DNA from: Saprospiraceae bacterium | GTDB taxonomy: Bacteria; Bacteroidota; Bacteroidia; Chitinophagales; Saprospiraceae | Assembly (NCBI GenBank): GCA_020628095.1 | Contig: JAHDFP010000003.1 | Coordinates: 292,739-356,738 of the forward strand | Direction of reading: 5' to 3' | Length of the DNA: 64,000 nucleotides | In this document: piece after piece, positions 17,946 through 27,398 of the stretch | How the letters are laid out: each line of letters begins with the position of its first letter | Position numbering within the stretch: position 1 is the first letter of the stretch | Translations under genes and position numbers: made by a program | The notes under the pieces: generated by a model | The model's input: only the letters and a program-made list of their open reading frames with translations | What the model was told of the DNA's origin: nothing | Database searches by the model: none

Positions 17946-18530
17946 ATGAAAATAATGGCATGCATATTAGCCGCTGGATCATCGTCCAGGATGTCTCGAC
18001 CAAAACAGCTATTAGACTATAAAGGAGAGACACTTATAACGGCAACGGTCAAAAAGCTAATGAATCTCGCCATAGAAGAACTTGCATGTATAACAGGATT
18101 CCTAAAACAAGAAATCGAAGAAGAACTAAAAGAATACAATATTACTTTTTTGCATAATAACACATTTCAAGAAGGTATAGGTACGAGCCTTAGTCTGATT
18201 GCCAACTATGCGCAAAGCAAAGACTATGATGGACTTCTAATTGCCCTATCAGACCAGCCACTTATTGATGTAAAACATTATGAAAAAATTTTGAAAACTG
18301 GTATCAGCCAAAATATAAATATCGTAGCGACCGATTATGGTTCTACAATTGGCGTACCCGCTTATTTTCATAAAAATGTATTCAATCAATTATCGGAACT
18401 AAAAGCTGACAAAGGGGCCAAATCAATAATCAATAGCCATCTCAACAAGACCATACTTCTAAAATCCATCGAAGCCAACATAGATATAGATACAGATCAG
18501 GACTATCTTAGTCTACTCAACCGAGAATAA
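17946..18530 (+). CDS. mocA: MocA-like molybdenum cofactor cytidylyltransferase (NTP transferase)
   Basis: The 194-residue cytoplasmic protein has the nucleotidyltransferase signature LAAGSSSRMSRPKQLLDYKG at the N-terminus, the acidic segment IALSDQPLID near residue 100 and the DYGSTIGVPAYF motif typical of MobA/MocA-like enzymes. In this family the enzyme joins CMP (MocA) or GMP (MobA) to molybdopterin. Position beside a molybdenum hydroxylase operon, whose enzymes use the cytosine form, favours MocA. It is divergent from that operon (147-base gap) and 34 bases before a TlpA-like gene. Confidence 0.85.
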   Translation: MKIMACILAAGSSSRMSRPKQLLDYKGETLITATVKKLMNLAIEELACITGFLKQEIEEELKEYNITFLHNNTFQEGIGTSLSLIANYAQSKDYDGLLIALSDQPLIDVKHYEKILKTGISQNINIVATDYGSTIGVPAYFHKNVFNQLSELKADKGAKSIINSHLNKTILLKSIEANIDIDTDQDYLSLLNRE

Positions 18531-18564
18531 TAACTGTATCTTGTAGACCATAATACAAATTAGA

Positions 18565-19170
18565 ATGACCAAGCAAATACTTCTACTAATTTTTATACTA
18601 CTAAGTGCTGCGTGCAAAACTTCTGTGGAAGAAACCAACCAAGAAAAAAGCAATACGACAAGCAGCAAAACTAATCATCAGACTACCGCACCAGCAACAC
18701 AACAGTTAAGCAGTAATGAATTAAATACTTCTTTTCCTTTTGATATAAAACTAAAGGACGCCGATGGAAAAATTCATAATTCCGCAGATATATTTAAGCT
18801 AAATGGAAAACCCACAGTACTCATGTTCTGGTTAACGACCTGTGGGCCATGTCATCAAAAATTAAATGCCATAACCCCACTATATACTGAGTGGGCTAAA
18901 GAAGCGGATTTTAACATCTATGCTATTTCTGGAGATTTCCCAAAGAACTATGGCAAATTCGTAGAGCATACAAAGGCAAAAAACTGGCCTTGGGAAACTT
19001 ATAATGATGTCACGAGGAGTTTCAGAGATGTACTACCTGGAAAACTCAATGGCTATCCGCAGACTTTCATTTTTGATGAGGCTGGGAAACTTGTGTATCA
19101 AGATAAAAAATATAGGCGTGGCGATGAGGTTCGCTTATTTGATACTATAAAGGAGATTTGTAATAGTTAA
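18565..19170 (+). CDS. TlpA-like thioredoxin-fold lipoprotein
   Basis: The 201-residue product has lipobox LSAAC (Cys 17) and a Ser/Thr/Gln-rich linker of about 40 residues. A thioredoxin-like/AhpC-TSA domain follows with the redox motif TTCGPCHQ (C-G-P-C) and the cis-proline segment NGYPQTFIFDEAG. It should act as a membrane-anchored disulfide reductase on the periplasmic side, perhaps for cytochrome or cofactor maturation. It follows mocA closely, so it may serve the exported Mo enzymes (inference). Confidence 0.88.
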   Translation: MTKQILLLIFILLSAACKTSVEETNQEKSNTTSSKTNHQTTAPATQQLSSNELNTSFPFDIKLKDADGKIHNSADIFKLNGKPTVLMFWLTTCGPCHQKLNAITPLYTEWAKEADFNIYAISGDFPKNYGKFVEHTKAKNWPWETYNDVTRSFRDVLPGKLNGYPQTFIFDEAGKLVYQDKKYRRGDEVRLFDTIKEICNS

Positions 19171-19203
19171 AAGACGAAGAGCTCTATCCCGCTAAGAACA
19201 TGT

Positions 19204-19225
19204 TAACTAAATGATTATTTAGTTA
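19204..19225 (+). other. AT-rich hairpin after the TlpA-like gene
   Basis: TAACTAAAT and ATTTAGTTA form a perfect 9-bp stem with a GATT loop 34 bases after the stop of the TlpA-like gene. No strong T tract follows, so terminator function is uncertain. A smaller GTGCAT/ATGCAC hairpin lies at 19260-19276. Neither resembles a CRISPR repeat. Confidence 0.3.
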
Positions 19226-19301
19226 TATTCCATCAACAACTCCAAAGTTCCACTCTTAAGTGCATCTAATATGCACGAAAACATTTATTTTTTGACAATA
19301 A

Positions 19302-20107
19302 AAAGACAATATCAAAGTCGTAGAAGAAGATAAAAGCGGGAATACATTATATAATGTCGAATTGCGTAATGATATCGTGGGAGAATATCGTACTAAGGAA
19401 AAACTAAACTGGATAGGCAAAAAATTAGATTTTATTGTTTCGGAAAAGAAATTAAAAGATGGAACTCTGAAAGTAAATCTTTCCACTCCAGATCCGACGG
19501 ATTGGACATTACGTAAAAAGAAAACCGAAAAAGACATCTCCAATATGAACCTTACTGTAGGAGAGTATGTACTACAAACTCTAATCGACAATCCATCTTC
19601 TAAGGTTAGAGGCAAAACTGTACACACTATAGATAGAAAATATTACAAAAACGAACTTAACCAAATACTCGATAGGCAATCAAAATATCATGAGGAATTA
19701 TCAGATCACAAATCACTGTGCAAAGCAGTTGCACTACTTTACAAAAACAATGTAGCGCATAGAGACACATTAGAAAGAAACACCATGCACTCGACGCACT
19801 TATAATTGCTTGTACTTCTCGCCAACATATCCAGTATATCCACTCTTATGAGAATGAAAATTTAAGATTTGATTTGCAAGCTAAGCTCTTTGAAAAGAAA
19901 GGCAATAAACACAAAAAAACCTATCTCAAACCATGGAAAACAATTACAGAAGATGCCTACAAATCAATATCCACGATCATTCCTTCTTTTAAATACACTC
20001 ATCGTATCATCAATCGTACTAACAACTATTATCAAAAGTATGTAAGTAAGGATGGTAAAATGGTCAAAAGATATATCAAGCAAAAGAAGTCATATCTAAA
20101 GGTGTAA
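19302..20107 (+). pseudogene. cas9: Decayed type II-C cas9 remnant (HNH region deleted, frame broken)
   Basis: Two fragments in different frames match parts of a Bacteroidota type II-C Cas9. The first, 19302 to about 19775, carries the segment before the RuvC-II/HNH half of the protein: WTLRKKKTEKDI, TVGEYVLQTLIDNP, GKTVHTIDRKYYKNEL, LNQILDRQSKYHEEL, then LYKNNVAHR. It then jumps out of frame to KKHHALDALIIACTSRQH (about 19775-19825), the RuvC-III motif. A stretch follows resembling the post-RuvC domain (LKPWKTITEDAYKSI, IPSFKYTHRIINRTNNYYQKY), to a TAA at 20107. The first RuvC motif, arginine-rich bridge, most of the recognition lobe, HNH and PAM-interacting part are absent. Stops at 19293-19295 and 19299-19301 cut the upstream frame. 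No cas1, cas2, repeat array or tracrRNA is seen. Confidence 0.85.
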
Positions 20108-20147
20108 GCAAGAGGAGAATGTATGCTATTCCCAATAGTGTATTGAG

Positions 20148-20771
20148 TCAGTTTTTGATTAGTCCTTTGAGAAGTATTTTCTTTAATTGATGTTCCATTT
20201 CTATTGGACTAATTTTTTTGTTTTTGTTATGCCAATTATAAAGCCAATGTAGACTTGACAAAATGGAGTAGAGGGCAAGGTCAATGTTAATTGTGTCTTC
20301 GATATAGCCCTCTTTTTTGCACAGGGAGAGTATCAATAAGAACTTTTCTTCGTAAGCGTTTCTTTGGGATTTATAATATGAAAGTTTGGGTTCTTCTAAG
20401 TGTACCCATTCTCCAGTAATAAGCGCTATGGCATCTGGATTTTCGAGAGTAATTTTTACATGTAGACTTACTAGGCTTTCCAGTTTCTGTATTGTTGATA
20501 GAGAGGATTCTTCTATGTCCATCATGCCTTGTGTAAATTTTTTGGCAATGGAAATAAGGAGCTCTTCTAGCATTTCTTGTTTTGAAGAAATGTGGTTATA
20601 CAAGCTTGCGGCTTTCATGTCCATAGCCGTAGCGATATCTTGCATACTCGTAGCAACATATCCTCTTTTTCTAAAAAGATACGCCGCTCTATTATGGATG
20701 ATTTCTTTTTTTGTTTTGATGGATTGATTTTTTTTAAGGAGCCAGTCTGACGATGTGCCATTTTTCATCAT
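20148..20771 (-). CDS. TetR/AcrR family transcriptional regulator
   Basis: The 207-residue protein has the TetR DNA-binding region at about residues 22-68, with the recognition part ATSMQDIATAMDMKAASLYNHISSKQEML. A helical C-terminal ligand domain contains ENPDAIALITGEWVHLEEP, reminiscent of KstR2-type regulators. Its N-terminus overlaps the end of pdxH by 38 bases. No later ATG exists before the HTH, so the overlap appears real. The adjacent ATG at 20768 is an equal alternative start. It is the last gene of the minus-strand run from the efflux operon. Confidence 0.88.
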   Translation of the reverse strand: MMKNGTSSDWLLKKNQSIKTKKEIIHNRAAYLFRKRGYVATSMQDIATAMDMKAASLYNHISSKQEMLEELLISIAKKFTQGMMDIEESSLSTIQKLESLVSLHVKITLENPDAIALITGEWVHLEEPKLSYYKSQRNAYEEKFLLILSLCKKEGYIEDTINIDLALYSILSSLHWLYNWHNKNKKISPIEMEHQLKKILLKGLIKN

Positions 20772-21375
20772 CTGATAAGGTGTATCTATATCTATCGTGG
20801 TATCTGCTTTCGCGACCTTGCCAGAATTCTATCATGGAGGGTTTGACAATGAAACCGCCCCAGAAATGAGGGAGCGGAATCTTGTCTATATCCTTGAACT
20901 GGTCTTCAATTTGTTTTCTTTTTTCATCAAGATAATTCTCTTTGATTTCCTGACTCTGCGGCGATGACCATGCACTGATCTGACTACCTCGTGGTCGAGA
21001 CTGAAAATAACTTTTCGATGTATCCTCGTCCACTTTGTCGGCTATACCATCAATGCGTACTTGTCGTTCTAGTTCTTTCCACCATAACACAAGTGATACC
21101 TGAGGGTGCGCCAAAATTTCTTGTGCTTTGCGACTGGTATAATTGGTGTAAAAGGTAAACCCTTTCCTACTAAATCCTTTTAGCAGAACGATACGTGCAG
21201 ACGGTTGACCCGACTTACTTACTGTAGCCAGTGTCATGGCGTTTGGTTCTTTGATCCCCTCTTTTTCGGCATCCTGATACCATCTTTCAAATTGGATCAA
21301 AGGGTCTTCTGAAAGATCAGTTAATTCTAGTTTGTTCTTTGTATAATTTTCTCTCTGATCTGCTAGATTGTTCAT
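20734..21375 (-). CDS. pdxH: Pyridoxamine 5'-phosphate oxidase
   Basis: The 213-residue FMN enzyme oxidises pyridoxine/pyridoxamine 5'-phosphate to pyridoxal phosphate, the last step of vitamin B6 synthesis or salvage. Family landmarks are present: NAMTLATVSKSGQPSARIVLLKG at the N-terminal barrel, TFYTNYTSRKAQE (FMN phosphate region), SYFQSRPRGSQISAW and the C-terminal WQGRESRYHDRYRYT. The ATG at 21375 gives the usual MNNLADQREN start; an ATG two codons earlier is possible. The gene begins 15 bases after the RND transporter stop, so it is probably read from the efflux operon. Confidence 0.95.
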   Translation of the reverse strand: MNNLADQRENYTKNKLELTDLSEDPLIQFERWYQDAEKEGIKEPNAMTLATVSKSGQPSARIVLLKGFSRKGFTFYTNYTSRKAQEILAHPQVSLVLWWKELERQVRIDGIADKVDEDTSKSYFQSRPRGSQISAWSSPQSQEIKENYLDEKRKQIEDQFKDIDKIPLPHFWGGFIVKPSMIEFWQGRESRYHDRYRYTLSDDEKWHIVRLAP

Positions 21376-21390
21376 AACCAAATATTCTAA

Positions 21391-24300
21391 TTATGAGTCC
21401 AAAGTCATTTCGTTAATCTGAGGTCCTCTAAATTTGTTAATCAAATTTAGTGCGCCTCTCTTCATTCTATAGGCTAACCAGTACATTGCTGGCACGACTA
21501 CCAATGTCAAAAACGTAGCAAAGATAATCCCATAGATAATCGTCCAAGCCATCGGGCCCCATAACGCCGTGTTATCACCACCTAAGAAAAACTGCGGATC
21601 CCAATCGCTCACAAAGGAAAAGAAATTAAAATTAAATCCAATAGCTAAAGGTATCAAGCCAAGTACTGTGGTTATAGCCGTTAGCAATACAGGTCTTAAT
21701 CTTGTTGCTCCACCTTCGATAATGCTTTCTTTCACTTCTTCTTTGGAGAGATCGTTCATGCTAGCCAAGTTTTTGGATAGTCTTTTTCGTTTTACCAAAA
21801 GATTGATATAATCCACTAGAACAATGGCATTATTGACCACAATACCCGCCAAGGATATAACACCGACACCAGAAAAGATGACGTTAAAATCTTCACCAGT
21901 AATGACATAACCAAGGAAGACTCCTATCAAACTAAAAAATACAGACAGGATAATGATAAATGGTGTTATCAGAGAGTTGAACTGGGTAACCAGAATTAGG
22001 AAAATTATGAATAAGGCGATGTTAAAGGCATTACCCAAAAATGCCATATCTTCTGCCTGCTGCTGAGCCTCTCCCGTGAATGCATAATTGTATCCCTCAG
22101 GAAGCGAATAGTCTTCTAAGAGCAAAGCCAATTCTCCATTTATTTCATTGGCGTTGTAGCCTGTGAGTACGTTGGAGCTGATTGTGACTACACGTTGTCC
22201 ATTGATCCTTCTTATAGAATTATATGTCGATGAGTATTCTGTACTTGCGACAGATGATATAGGCACTTGTACTAACCTACCAGTGGATTGATCTCTAAAT
22301 GTAATTTTTTGATTAATTAATTTATCAATATCATTTCTCTGACTTTCTTTCAGTCTAATCATAATAGGGTAGTCATCCTCTCCATCTTTGAATTTAGATA
22401 CCTCTTTTCCAAAAACGGACGTCCTTATCGATGATCCGATCTGTGCTGTGCTTATCCCATACTTTCTAGCTGCGTCGCGATCTATATTGATGAGTAGTTC
22501 TGGTTTTCCGAGTTCTACATCGAGTTTTAGTTTTTCTATTCCCGCTATATTTTGTGCATCTACGTGCTTGATCAGTTGATCACTAATAACAAGTAAAGAA
22601 TCTATTTCGTCCCCTCGCAATTCTAGGTTGATCGGTTTTCCAGCAGGTGGTCCACCAGCATTCTGATCGACAACTACTTTGATACCAGGTCTTCCTTTGA
22701 TGGCTGATCTGATATCTTCCATGATATCTTTGGTGCTAATACCGCCTCTATCTTTGTATTCCAAAAACTGAACAGTCATCCTTGCCTTATTCGGCGTGAT
22801 GCCCGGCTCAGGTGGTGCGTTGGGGTCAGAGGTGTTTTCTCCGATTTGCGTGAGTACGGCTTCTACGATCTTCTCATAAGGCTCGATGACTTCTTTTACT
22901 TTTTTCTCAAGATCGAGCATCACTTTGTTGGTCGCTTCTATATCACTACCTGTTGGCAGCTCTACGAAGATGTTAACATATAAAGGATCCGTCGTAGGGA
23001 AGAAGGTAATGTTAGGACTAAACTTGAAGAACAGTCCGATGGCACCTATCAGTAAAAGAAAAGTAGATGCTAAGGTGATGACTGGCATGATCCCTTTCAG
23101 ACAAAAGCTTAAAAATTTATTATATAATCTCTCTAACCAGGGTAGGAATGTATTCTGAAATCCAAATGAAGCCGGTCTCAAGATGAAGTAATTCACTAAA
23201 GAAAAGATCGTCACTATAATCAATAGATTACGCAACCAATCAATAGAACTTAAGTGACTTAGTCCCGCAAAAAGTAGCATTATAAAGGAGCCAATGATGA
23301 CATTTCTTGCTTTGTTTCTTCTTGTCTTTGCATCTTCTGATTTTTCATCCACTTTCATAAACTTACTTGTAAAGACGGGATTTATAACCAATGCTACAAA
23401 GAGTGAAGAGGAAAGGACTATCATCAAAGTGATGGGCATGTATTGCATAAATATACCCATGATGCCAGGCCAGAAAAGTAAAGGAAGAAATGCTGCTAAC
23501 GTAGTGGCCGTAGACGCTATTATGGGCCATGCTACTTCTCCAGCACCATATTTGGATGCATACTTTCCATTATTACCATTTTGTCGATATCTATATATAT
23601 TTTCTACGGTGACTATACCATTATCCACAAGTAGCCCAAGAGCTAGTATCAATGAAAAGAGTACAACAATATTCATTGTCACACCAAAGATGTTCAGGAT
23701 CATAATTCCTGTCAGCATCGATAACGGTATGGCTATACCCACGAAGAGCGCATTTCTAAATCCTAAGAAGAAGAGTAGTACAAGTATAACAAGTATAACT
23801 CCTGAGATAATGGAGTTTTCTAGATTGTTGACTTCATTACGTGTATAAACCGATAGATCATTAAACAAACTTATATCCAACTTGTCTGGAAGATTGACTT
23901 TGGCTTCTTCTATAGCTTTTTTGACCTTATCTGCTGTAGAGAGTAAGTTCTCTCCACTTCTCTTGATCACATTTAAAGATATCAAAGGCTTAATACCAGA
24001 TCTAGAATAGGAGGTTCTTTCTTCAAATCCATATTCTACATCGGCGATATCTTTTAGATAAATGGACCTTTGTTTTTCGGCAGTAATAATGAGGTTTTCC
24101 AGCTCGCTCATTTTCTCAAACTGTCCGATGACTCTTATGGCGCGGCGATTATCATTATTGATAATTTCTCCACCCGACATCGTCATGTTCTCTCTTGCTA
24201 TTGCTGCTTCTATGTCATTAAAACTAACTTTTAAAGATTGAAGTCTGTAAAGGTCGATATTGATTTTTACCTCTCGATCTAGAGCGCCTTGCATCTCCGC

Positions 24301-24846
24301 TTCAGATACTTCTGCAATGTTTTCTAACTTTTCCTGAACGTACTCTGCGTATTCTCGTAAATCATCCATCGAGTAATCCCCAGCAACATTGACTGTAACA
24401 ATTGGGATCTCTGCAAAATTGACTTCTTGTATTAGCGGGTCTTGGTCAAGATCGCTGGGTAATTCACTTTTGGCTTTATCGACGGCATCTTTGACTTTGG
24501 TAAGGGCAATGTCTACATCTTCGTCTCCGTCAAATTCCGCAATGATGACACTGTAATCTTGTACATTGGTGGAGGTCACAGTTTTGATACCGACGATAGA
24601 GTTCAGTTCTTGCTCTAGCGGTCTGGCAATTAGGTTTTCTATTTCTTCAGCCGAGTTTCCAAAGTATGGTGTATTAACATAGATCGTTGTGAGCGATGCC
24701 TCTGGATATTGCTCCTTAGGCATGTCGCGATAGCTCCTCAGTCCTATGATTAATATCATAAAGGTCAATAGAAAAATGCTCACAGCATTATCTATTGCAA
24801 TAGATGTAATCTTGAATTCTCTAAGCTCTTCTATAAATTTATTCAT
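21391..24846 (-). CDS. Efflux RND transporter permease subunit (AcrB/HAE1-like)
   Basis: The 1151-residue proton-driven inner-membrane pump shows the RND duplication. An N-terminal membrane helix is followed by porter domain text (YPEASLTTIYVNTPYFG, EEIENLIARPLEQELN). Helices 2-6 include the DD-type LGLLVDNGIVTVENIYRYRQ. After a long loop come the second porter half (TGEAQQQAEDMAFLG) and helices 8-12 with GIVVNNAIVLVDYINLL. It is longer than AcrB because of an insert in the middle and an extended loop before the last helix (WDPQFFLGGDNTALWG). It overlaps the adaptor gene by 8 bases and forms a tripartite pump with it and the TolC protein. Confidence 0.95.
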   Translation of the reverse strand: MNKFIEELREFKITSIAIDNAVSIFLLTFMILIIGLRSYRDMPKEQYPEASLTTIYVNTPYFGNSAEEIENLIARPLEQELNSIVGIKTVTSTNVQDYSVIIAEFDGDEDVDIALTKVKDAVDKAKSELPSDLDQDPLIQEVNFAEIPIVTVNVAGDYSMDDLREYAEYVQEKLENIAEVSEAEMQGALDREVKINIDLYRLQSLKVSFNDIEAAIARENMTMSGGEIINNDNRRAIRVIGQFEKMSELENLIITAEKQRSIYLKDIADVEYGFEERTSYSRSGIKPLISLNVIKRSGENLLSTADKVKKAIEEAKVNLPDKLDISLFNDLSVYTRNEVNNLENSIISGVILVILVLLFFLGFRNALFVGIAIPLSMLTGIMILNIFGVTMNIVVLFSLILALGLLVDNGIVTVENIYRYRQNGNNGKYASKYGAGEVAWPIIASTATTLAAFLPLLFWPGIMGIFMQYMPITLMIVLSSSLFVALVINPVFTSKFMKVDEKSEDAKTRRNKARNVIIGSFIMLLFAGLSHLSSIDWLRNLLIIVTIFSLVNYFILRPASFGFQNTFLPWLERLYNKFLSFCLKGIMPVITLASTFLLLIGAIGLFFKFSPNITFFPTTDPLYVNIFVELPTGSDIEATNKVMLDLEKKVKEVIEPYEKIVEAVLTQIGENTSDPNAPPEPGITPNKARMTVQFLEYKDRGGISTKDIMEDIRSAIKGRPGIKVVVDQNAGGPPAGKPINLELRGDEIDSLLVISDQLIKHVDAQNIAGIEKLKLDVELGKPELLINIDRDAARKYGISTAQIGSSIRTSVFGKEVSKFKDGEDDYPIMIRLKESQRNDIDKLINQKITFRDQSTGRLVQVPISSVASTEYSSTYNSIRRINGQRVVTISSNVLTGYNANEINGELALLLEDYSLPEGYNYAFTGEAQQQAEDMAFLGNAFNIALFIIFLILVTQFNSLITPFIIILSVFFSLIGVFLGYVITGEDFNVIFSGVGVISLAGIVVNNAIVLVDYINLLVKRKRLSKNLASMNDLSKEEVKESIIEGGATRLRPVLLTAITTVLGLIPLAIGFNFNFFSFVSDWDPQFFLGGDNTALWGPMAWTIIYGIIFATFLTLVVVPAMYWLAYRMKRGALNLINKFRGPQINEMTLDS

Positions 24847-26014
24847 CGGTGTCTTCTGTTAGGGGTATAGAATTAACTTTAGATCCATTAGATAAATCTC
24901 GATATCCTTTAATCACAATTTCGTCTCCTTCTTCAATACCAGATGTTATGATCACTTTATCAGTGGCGGATTCGCCTAAGACGATATATGACTTTCTTAC
25001 TGTTTTGATCGTGTCAGATTTGTTTTCGACGATATAGATATATTTTTCTCCACCGACTTCTTCTTGGATAACTTCTAATGGTATAGTGAGTACGTTTTTC
25101 TGAGTAAAGTCATTGAGCTTTACTTCGGCAAGCAGATTAGGTTTGAGCTGACCATTACGACTGCTGCAGTTTATTTCTGCCTTAAAAGTTCTATTAGCAG
25201 GGTCAATGGTTCTACCGATTAGTGTAATGCGATCTCTGATGTCTAAGCCCAAAGAAGGAAAATGTATATCTACATAGTCGCCTCTTTTTATCGATCCCAA
25301 TAATGATTCTTGCAAGTCGGTAACGACTTTTACTTTATTAGTATTCAGTATTTGAATAATAGGCATCCCTGGGCTAGCAGTTTCTCCCTGCTTCATAAAT
25401 TCCTTATCGACGACACCTGATATTGGAGCATAGACATTTTTCTTTTTGGTCTGAGAAGCAAGAGTTTCTAGAGATTTCTCCAGACGCTCTTTATTGTTTT
25501 TAGCTTCCAAAAATTGCAACTCCGACCCTATGTTTTGATCCCATAATCTTTTTTGTCTTTCGTATACTGTCGTTGCAAGGGATAATGACGTTTCTATTTC
25601 TGTGCGTTGTCGTTCTAGTGTTTCCATATCTGTGGTGGCGACAAGTTGACCACGCTTGACGTATTGACCTTCTTTTACCGTAAGACTTGTTATACGTCCT
25701 CCGATATCGCTGCTTACATTGACCACATCATCACCGACGATTCTACCTTCTGCTTTTATGTATCTTTTAAATTCTTGAGGCTTGACCACCATAGTATTGA
25801 CATCGATGGGTGGTTTTTCTTTAGGTGGGTCGAGTTCTAGTATTTCTCCTTTTACTTGTTCGATCTTAGCCTCTAGTGCTCTGAGATCTGCTTTTCTTTC
25901 GGCAAGATATTTTTTCTTTCCTTCGAGATCTTCAGGAATGGCATCTGATTTTGCTCCAGGGCGGCATGAGAAAAGGAGCGAGGTCGCGAGTAATATTGTA
26001 AATAGTGTTTTCAT
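24839..26014 (-). CDS. Efflux RND periplasmic adaptor subunit (membrane fusion protein)
   Basis: The 391-residue lipoprotein has lipobox LLFSC (Cys 17). A coiled-coil hairpin comes early (ADLRALEAKIEQVKGEI), then a split lipoyl domain (GGRITSLTVKEGQYVKRGQLVA and VYAPISGVVDKEFMKQGETA), beta-barrel and membrane-proximal domains. It links the RND pump to the outer-membrane channel. It lies between the TolC and RND genes, 10 bases from the former and overlapping the latter by 8. Confidence 0.94.
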   Translation of the reverse strand: MKTLFTILLATSLLFSCRPGAKSDAIPEDLEGKKKYLAERKADLRALEAKIEQVKGEILELDPPKEKPPIDVNTMVVKPQEFKRYIKAEGRIVGDDVVNVSSDIGGRITSLTVKEGQYVKRGQLVATTDMETLERQRTEIETSLSLATTVYERQKRLWDQNIGSELQFLEAKNNKERLEKSLETLASQTKKKNVYAPISGVVDKEFMKQGETASPGMPIIQILNTNKVKVVTDLQESLLGSIKRGDYVDIHFPSLGLDIRDRITLIGRTIDPANRTFKAEINCSSRNGQLKPNLLAEVKLNDFTQKNVLTIPLEVIQEEVGGEKYIYIVENKSDTIKTVRKSYIVLGESATDKVIITSGIEEGDEIVIKGYRDLSNGSKVNSIPLTEDTDE

Positions 26015-26024
26015 AAGTTTTTGA

Positions 26025-27398
26025 TTAAAGTTCTCCTAAAGCAATATCTAACTCTGTCTTATTTATGATCAGATCATAGATTGCGTTGATAAATGCAGAT
26101 TGCGCTTGATATAATTGTGTCTCGGCCTGTGTGACTTCGATACTGGAGCCGACACCTTCGTTAAATTTGATTAATGTTTTGTTGTATATATCTTCAGTTA
26201 TGTCGAGTGCATCTTTTCTATTGTAGTAATTTCTCTTGGCGTTGCTAAGTTGCATCCTCGTCGTACGTACTTGTAGGTTAACCGCTCTCTCGAATTCTGA
26301 TTTCTGAATTTCATTTTTTTCTAATTCGAGTTTGGCTTGTTTTATTTGAGCCTTTTTTTCGTTACCATCATAGATAGGTACTCTTACACCAAGGCCCACA
26401 TAAGCTTGTGGAATCCATCCTGCTTCTGCACTATCGAATAAATCATTTCTTTGTAGTGATTCGTTGATCGTAGCATTGGCAGAGACACTTGGTAGGTATC
26501 CTTTCTTTAGTCTTTCGAGGTTGAGTTCGTTTAGAGATCGACCCAGTTCTATTTGGTTGTATTCTTCTCTCTGTGTTATGTCTATTTGCTCTTCGTTATC
26601 TAGGTTGTCAAGGATAGTCAGATCTATTAATTCTCCTAATTCTTCTGACAATTCTATAGTCTCAGTAAGCGGATAATTCATTTGGAACTTGAGTAGGTCT
26701 TTGCTGACAAGTATAAGCTGCTCTATATTATCCAATTCTGTTTCCAGATTGTCATGTGACAATTGAAGCCTTGACACATCCAGTTGTTCCATAAAACCAT
26801 TCTCGTAATAGGCTTTGGCTTCTGTCAATGATTTTTTAACAGTTGTTACATTCTTAGATATCATTTGTTGATTCTCTTGTGCAATGAGAATGTTGAGGTA
26901 AGCCTTGGTTACTTGTGCCTTGATTTCTTCTTCTTTGACATCTATAGACTTTCTCGTCAGTTCCTTAAACATTCGAGCGGCTTTCAGCCCAGACAAATAA
27001 GATCCATCGAATAGTAAGACACTGGCATCAATATTCGCAGAAAGATTGTGCTTAGTGAAAAAAGAAAATTCGTTGATCTCTGGTGGCCCGACAAATGGTT
27101 CTACCCCAGGTACTTCTTCTTCTACTAATATGTTATATACCGCGGGAGTGATAAAATCAGGAATTGGATTGACTGGGCGAGCAAAATAATAGGTGTAGTT
27201 GGCTCGACCCGTTACCTTAGGCATTCCTATGGATTTGAATTCTGTGATTTGCGCATCGGCATTATCTACTTCTATCTGGGTTAGTTTCAGATCTGTGCTA
27301 TGCTCTAGAGCATAAGAGATGGCCTCATCCAGTGTAAAACTAGATTGTCCGAACATCTCCACTGAAAGTAGTATGGCTATAGCTGTGATTATTCTCAT
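26025..27398 (-). CDS. TolC family outer-membrane channel protein
   Basis: The 457-residue product has a signal peptide (residues 1-17). The paired outer-membrane efflux repeats of the TolC family follow: long coiled-coil helices with periodic Asn/Gln/Glu, LDVSRLQLSHDNLETEL and a C-terminal SIEVTQAETQLYQAQSAFINAIYDLIINKTELDIALGEL. It forms the exit duct of the pump. Its start overlaps the stop of the upstream tetR by 4 bases. Confidence 0.93.
   Translation of the reverse strand: MRIITAIAILLSVEMFGQSSFTLDEAISYALEHSTDLKLTQIEVDNADAQITEFKSIGMPKVTGRANYTYYFARPVNPIPDFITPAVYNILVEEEVPGVEPFVGPPEINEFSFFTKHNLSANIDASVLLFDGSYLSGLKAARMFKELTRKSIDVKEEEIKAQVTKAYLNILIAQENQQMISKNVTTVKKSLTEAKAYYENGFMEQLDVSRLQLSHDNLETELDNIEQLILVSKDLLKFQMNYPLTETIELSEELGELIDLTILDNLDNEEQIDITQREEYNQIELGRSLNELNLERLKKGYLPSVSANATINESLQRNDLFDSAEAGWIPQAYVGLGVRVPIYDGNEKKAQIKQAKLELEKNEIQKSEFERAVNLQVRTTRMQLSNAKRNYYNRKDALDITEDIYNKTLIKFNEGVGSSIEVTQAETQLYQAQSAFINAIYDLIINKTELDIALGEL

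Noticed and set aside
19256-19627. Minus-strand ORF of 123 codons over the cas9 relic
   Set aside because: The plus strand has clear Cas9-like text in the same place; the minus-strand translation has no domain.
23294-23848. Plus-strand ORF of 184 codons opposite the RND transporter
   Set aside because: It mirrors the transmembrane coding region of a clear AcrB-like gene and shows no family motif.
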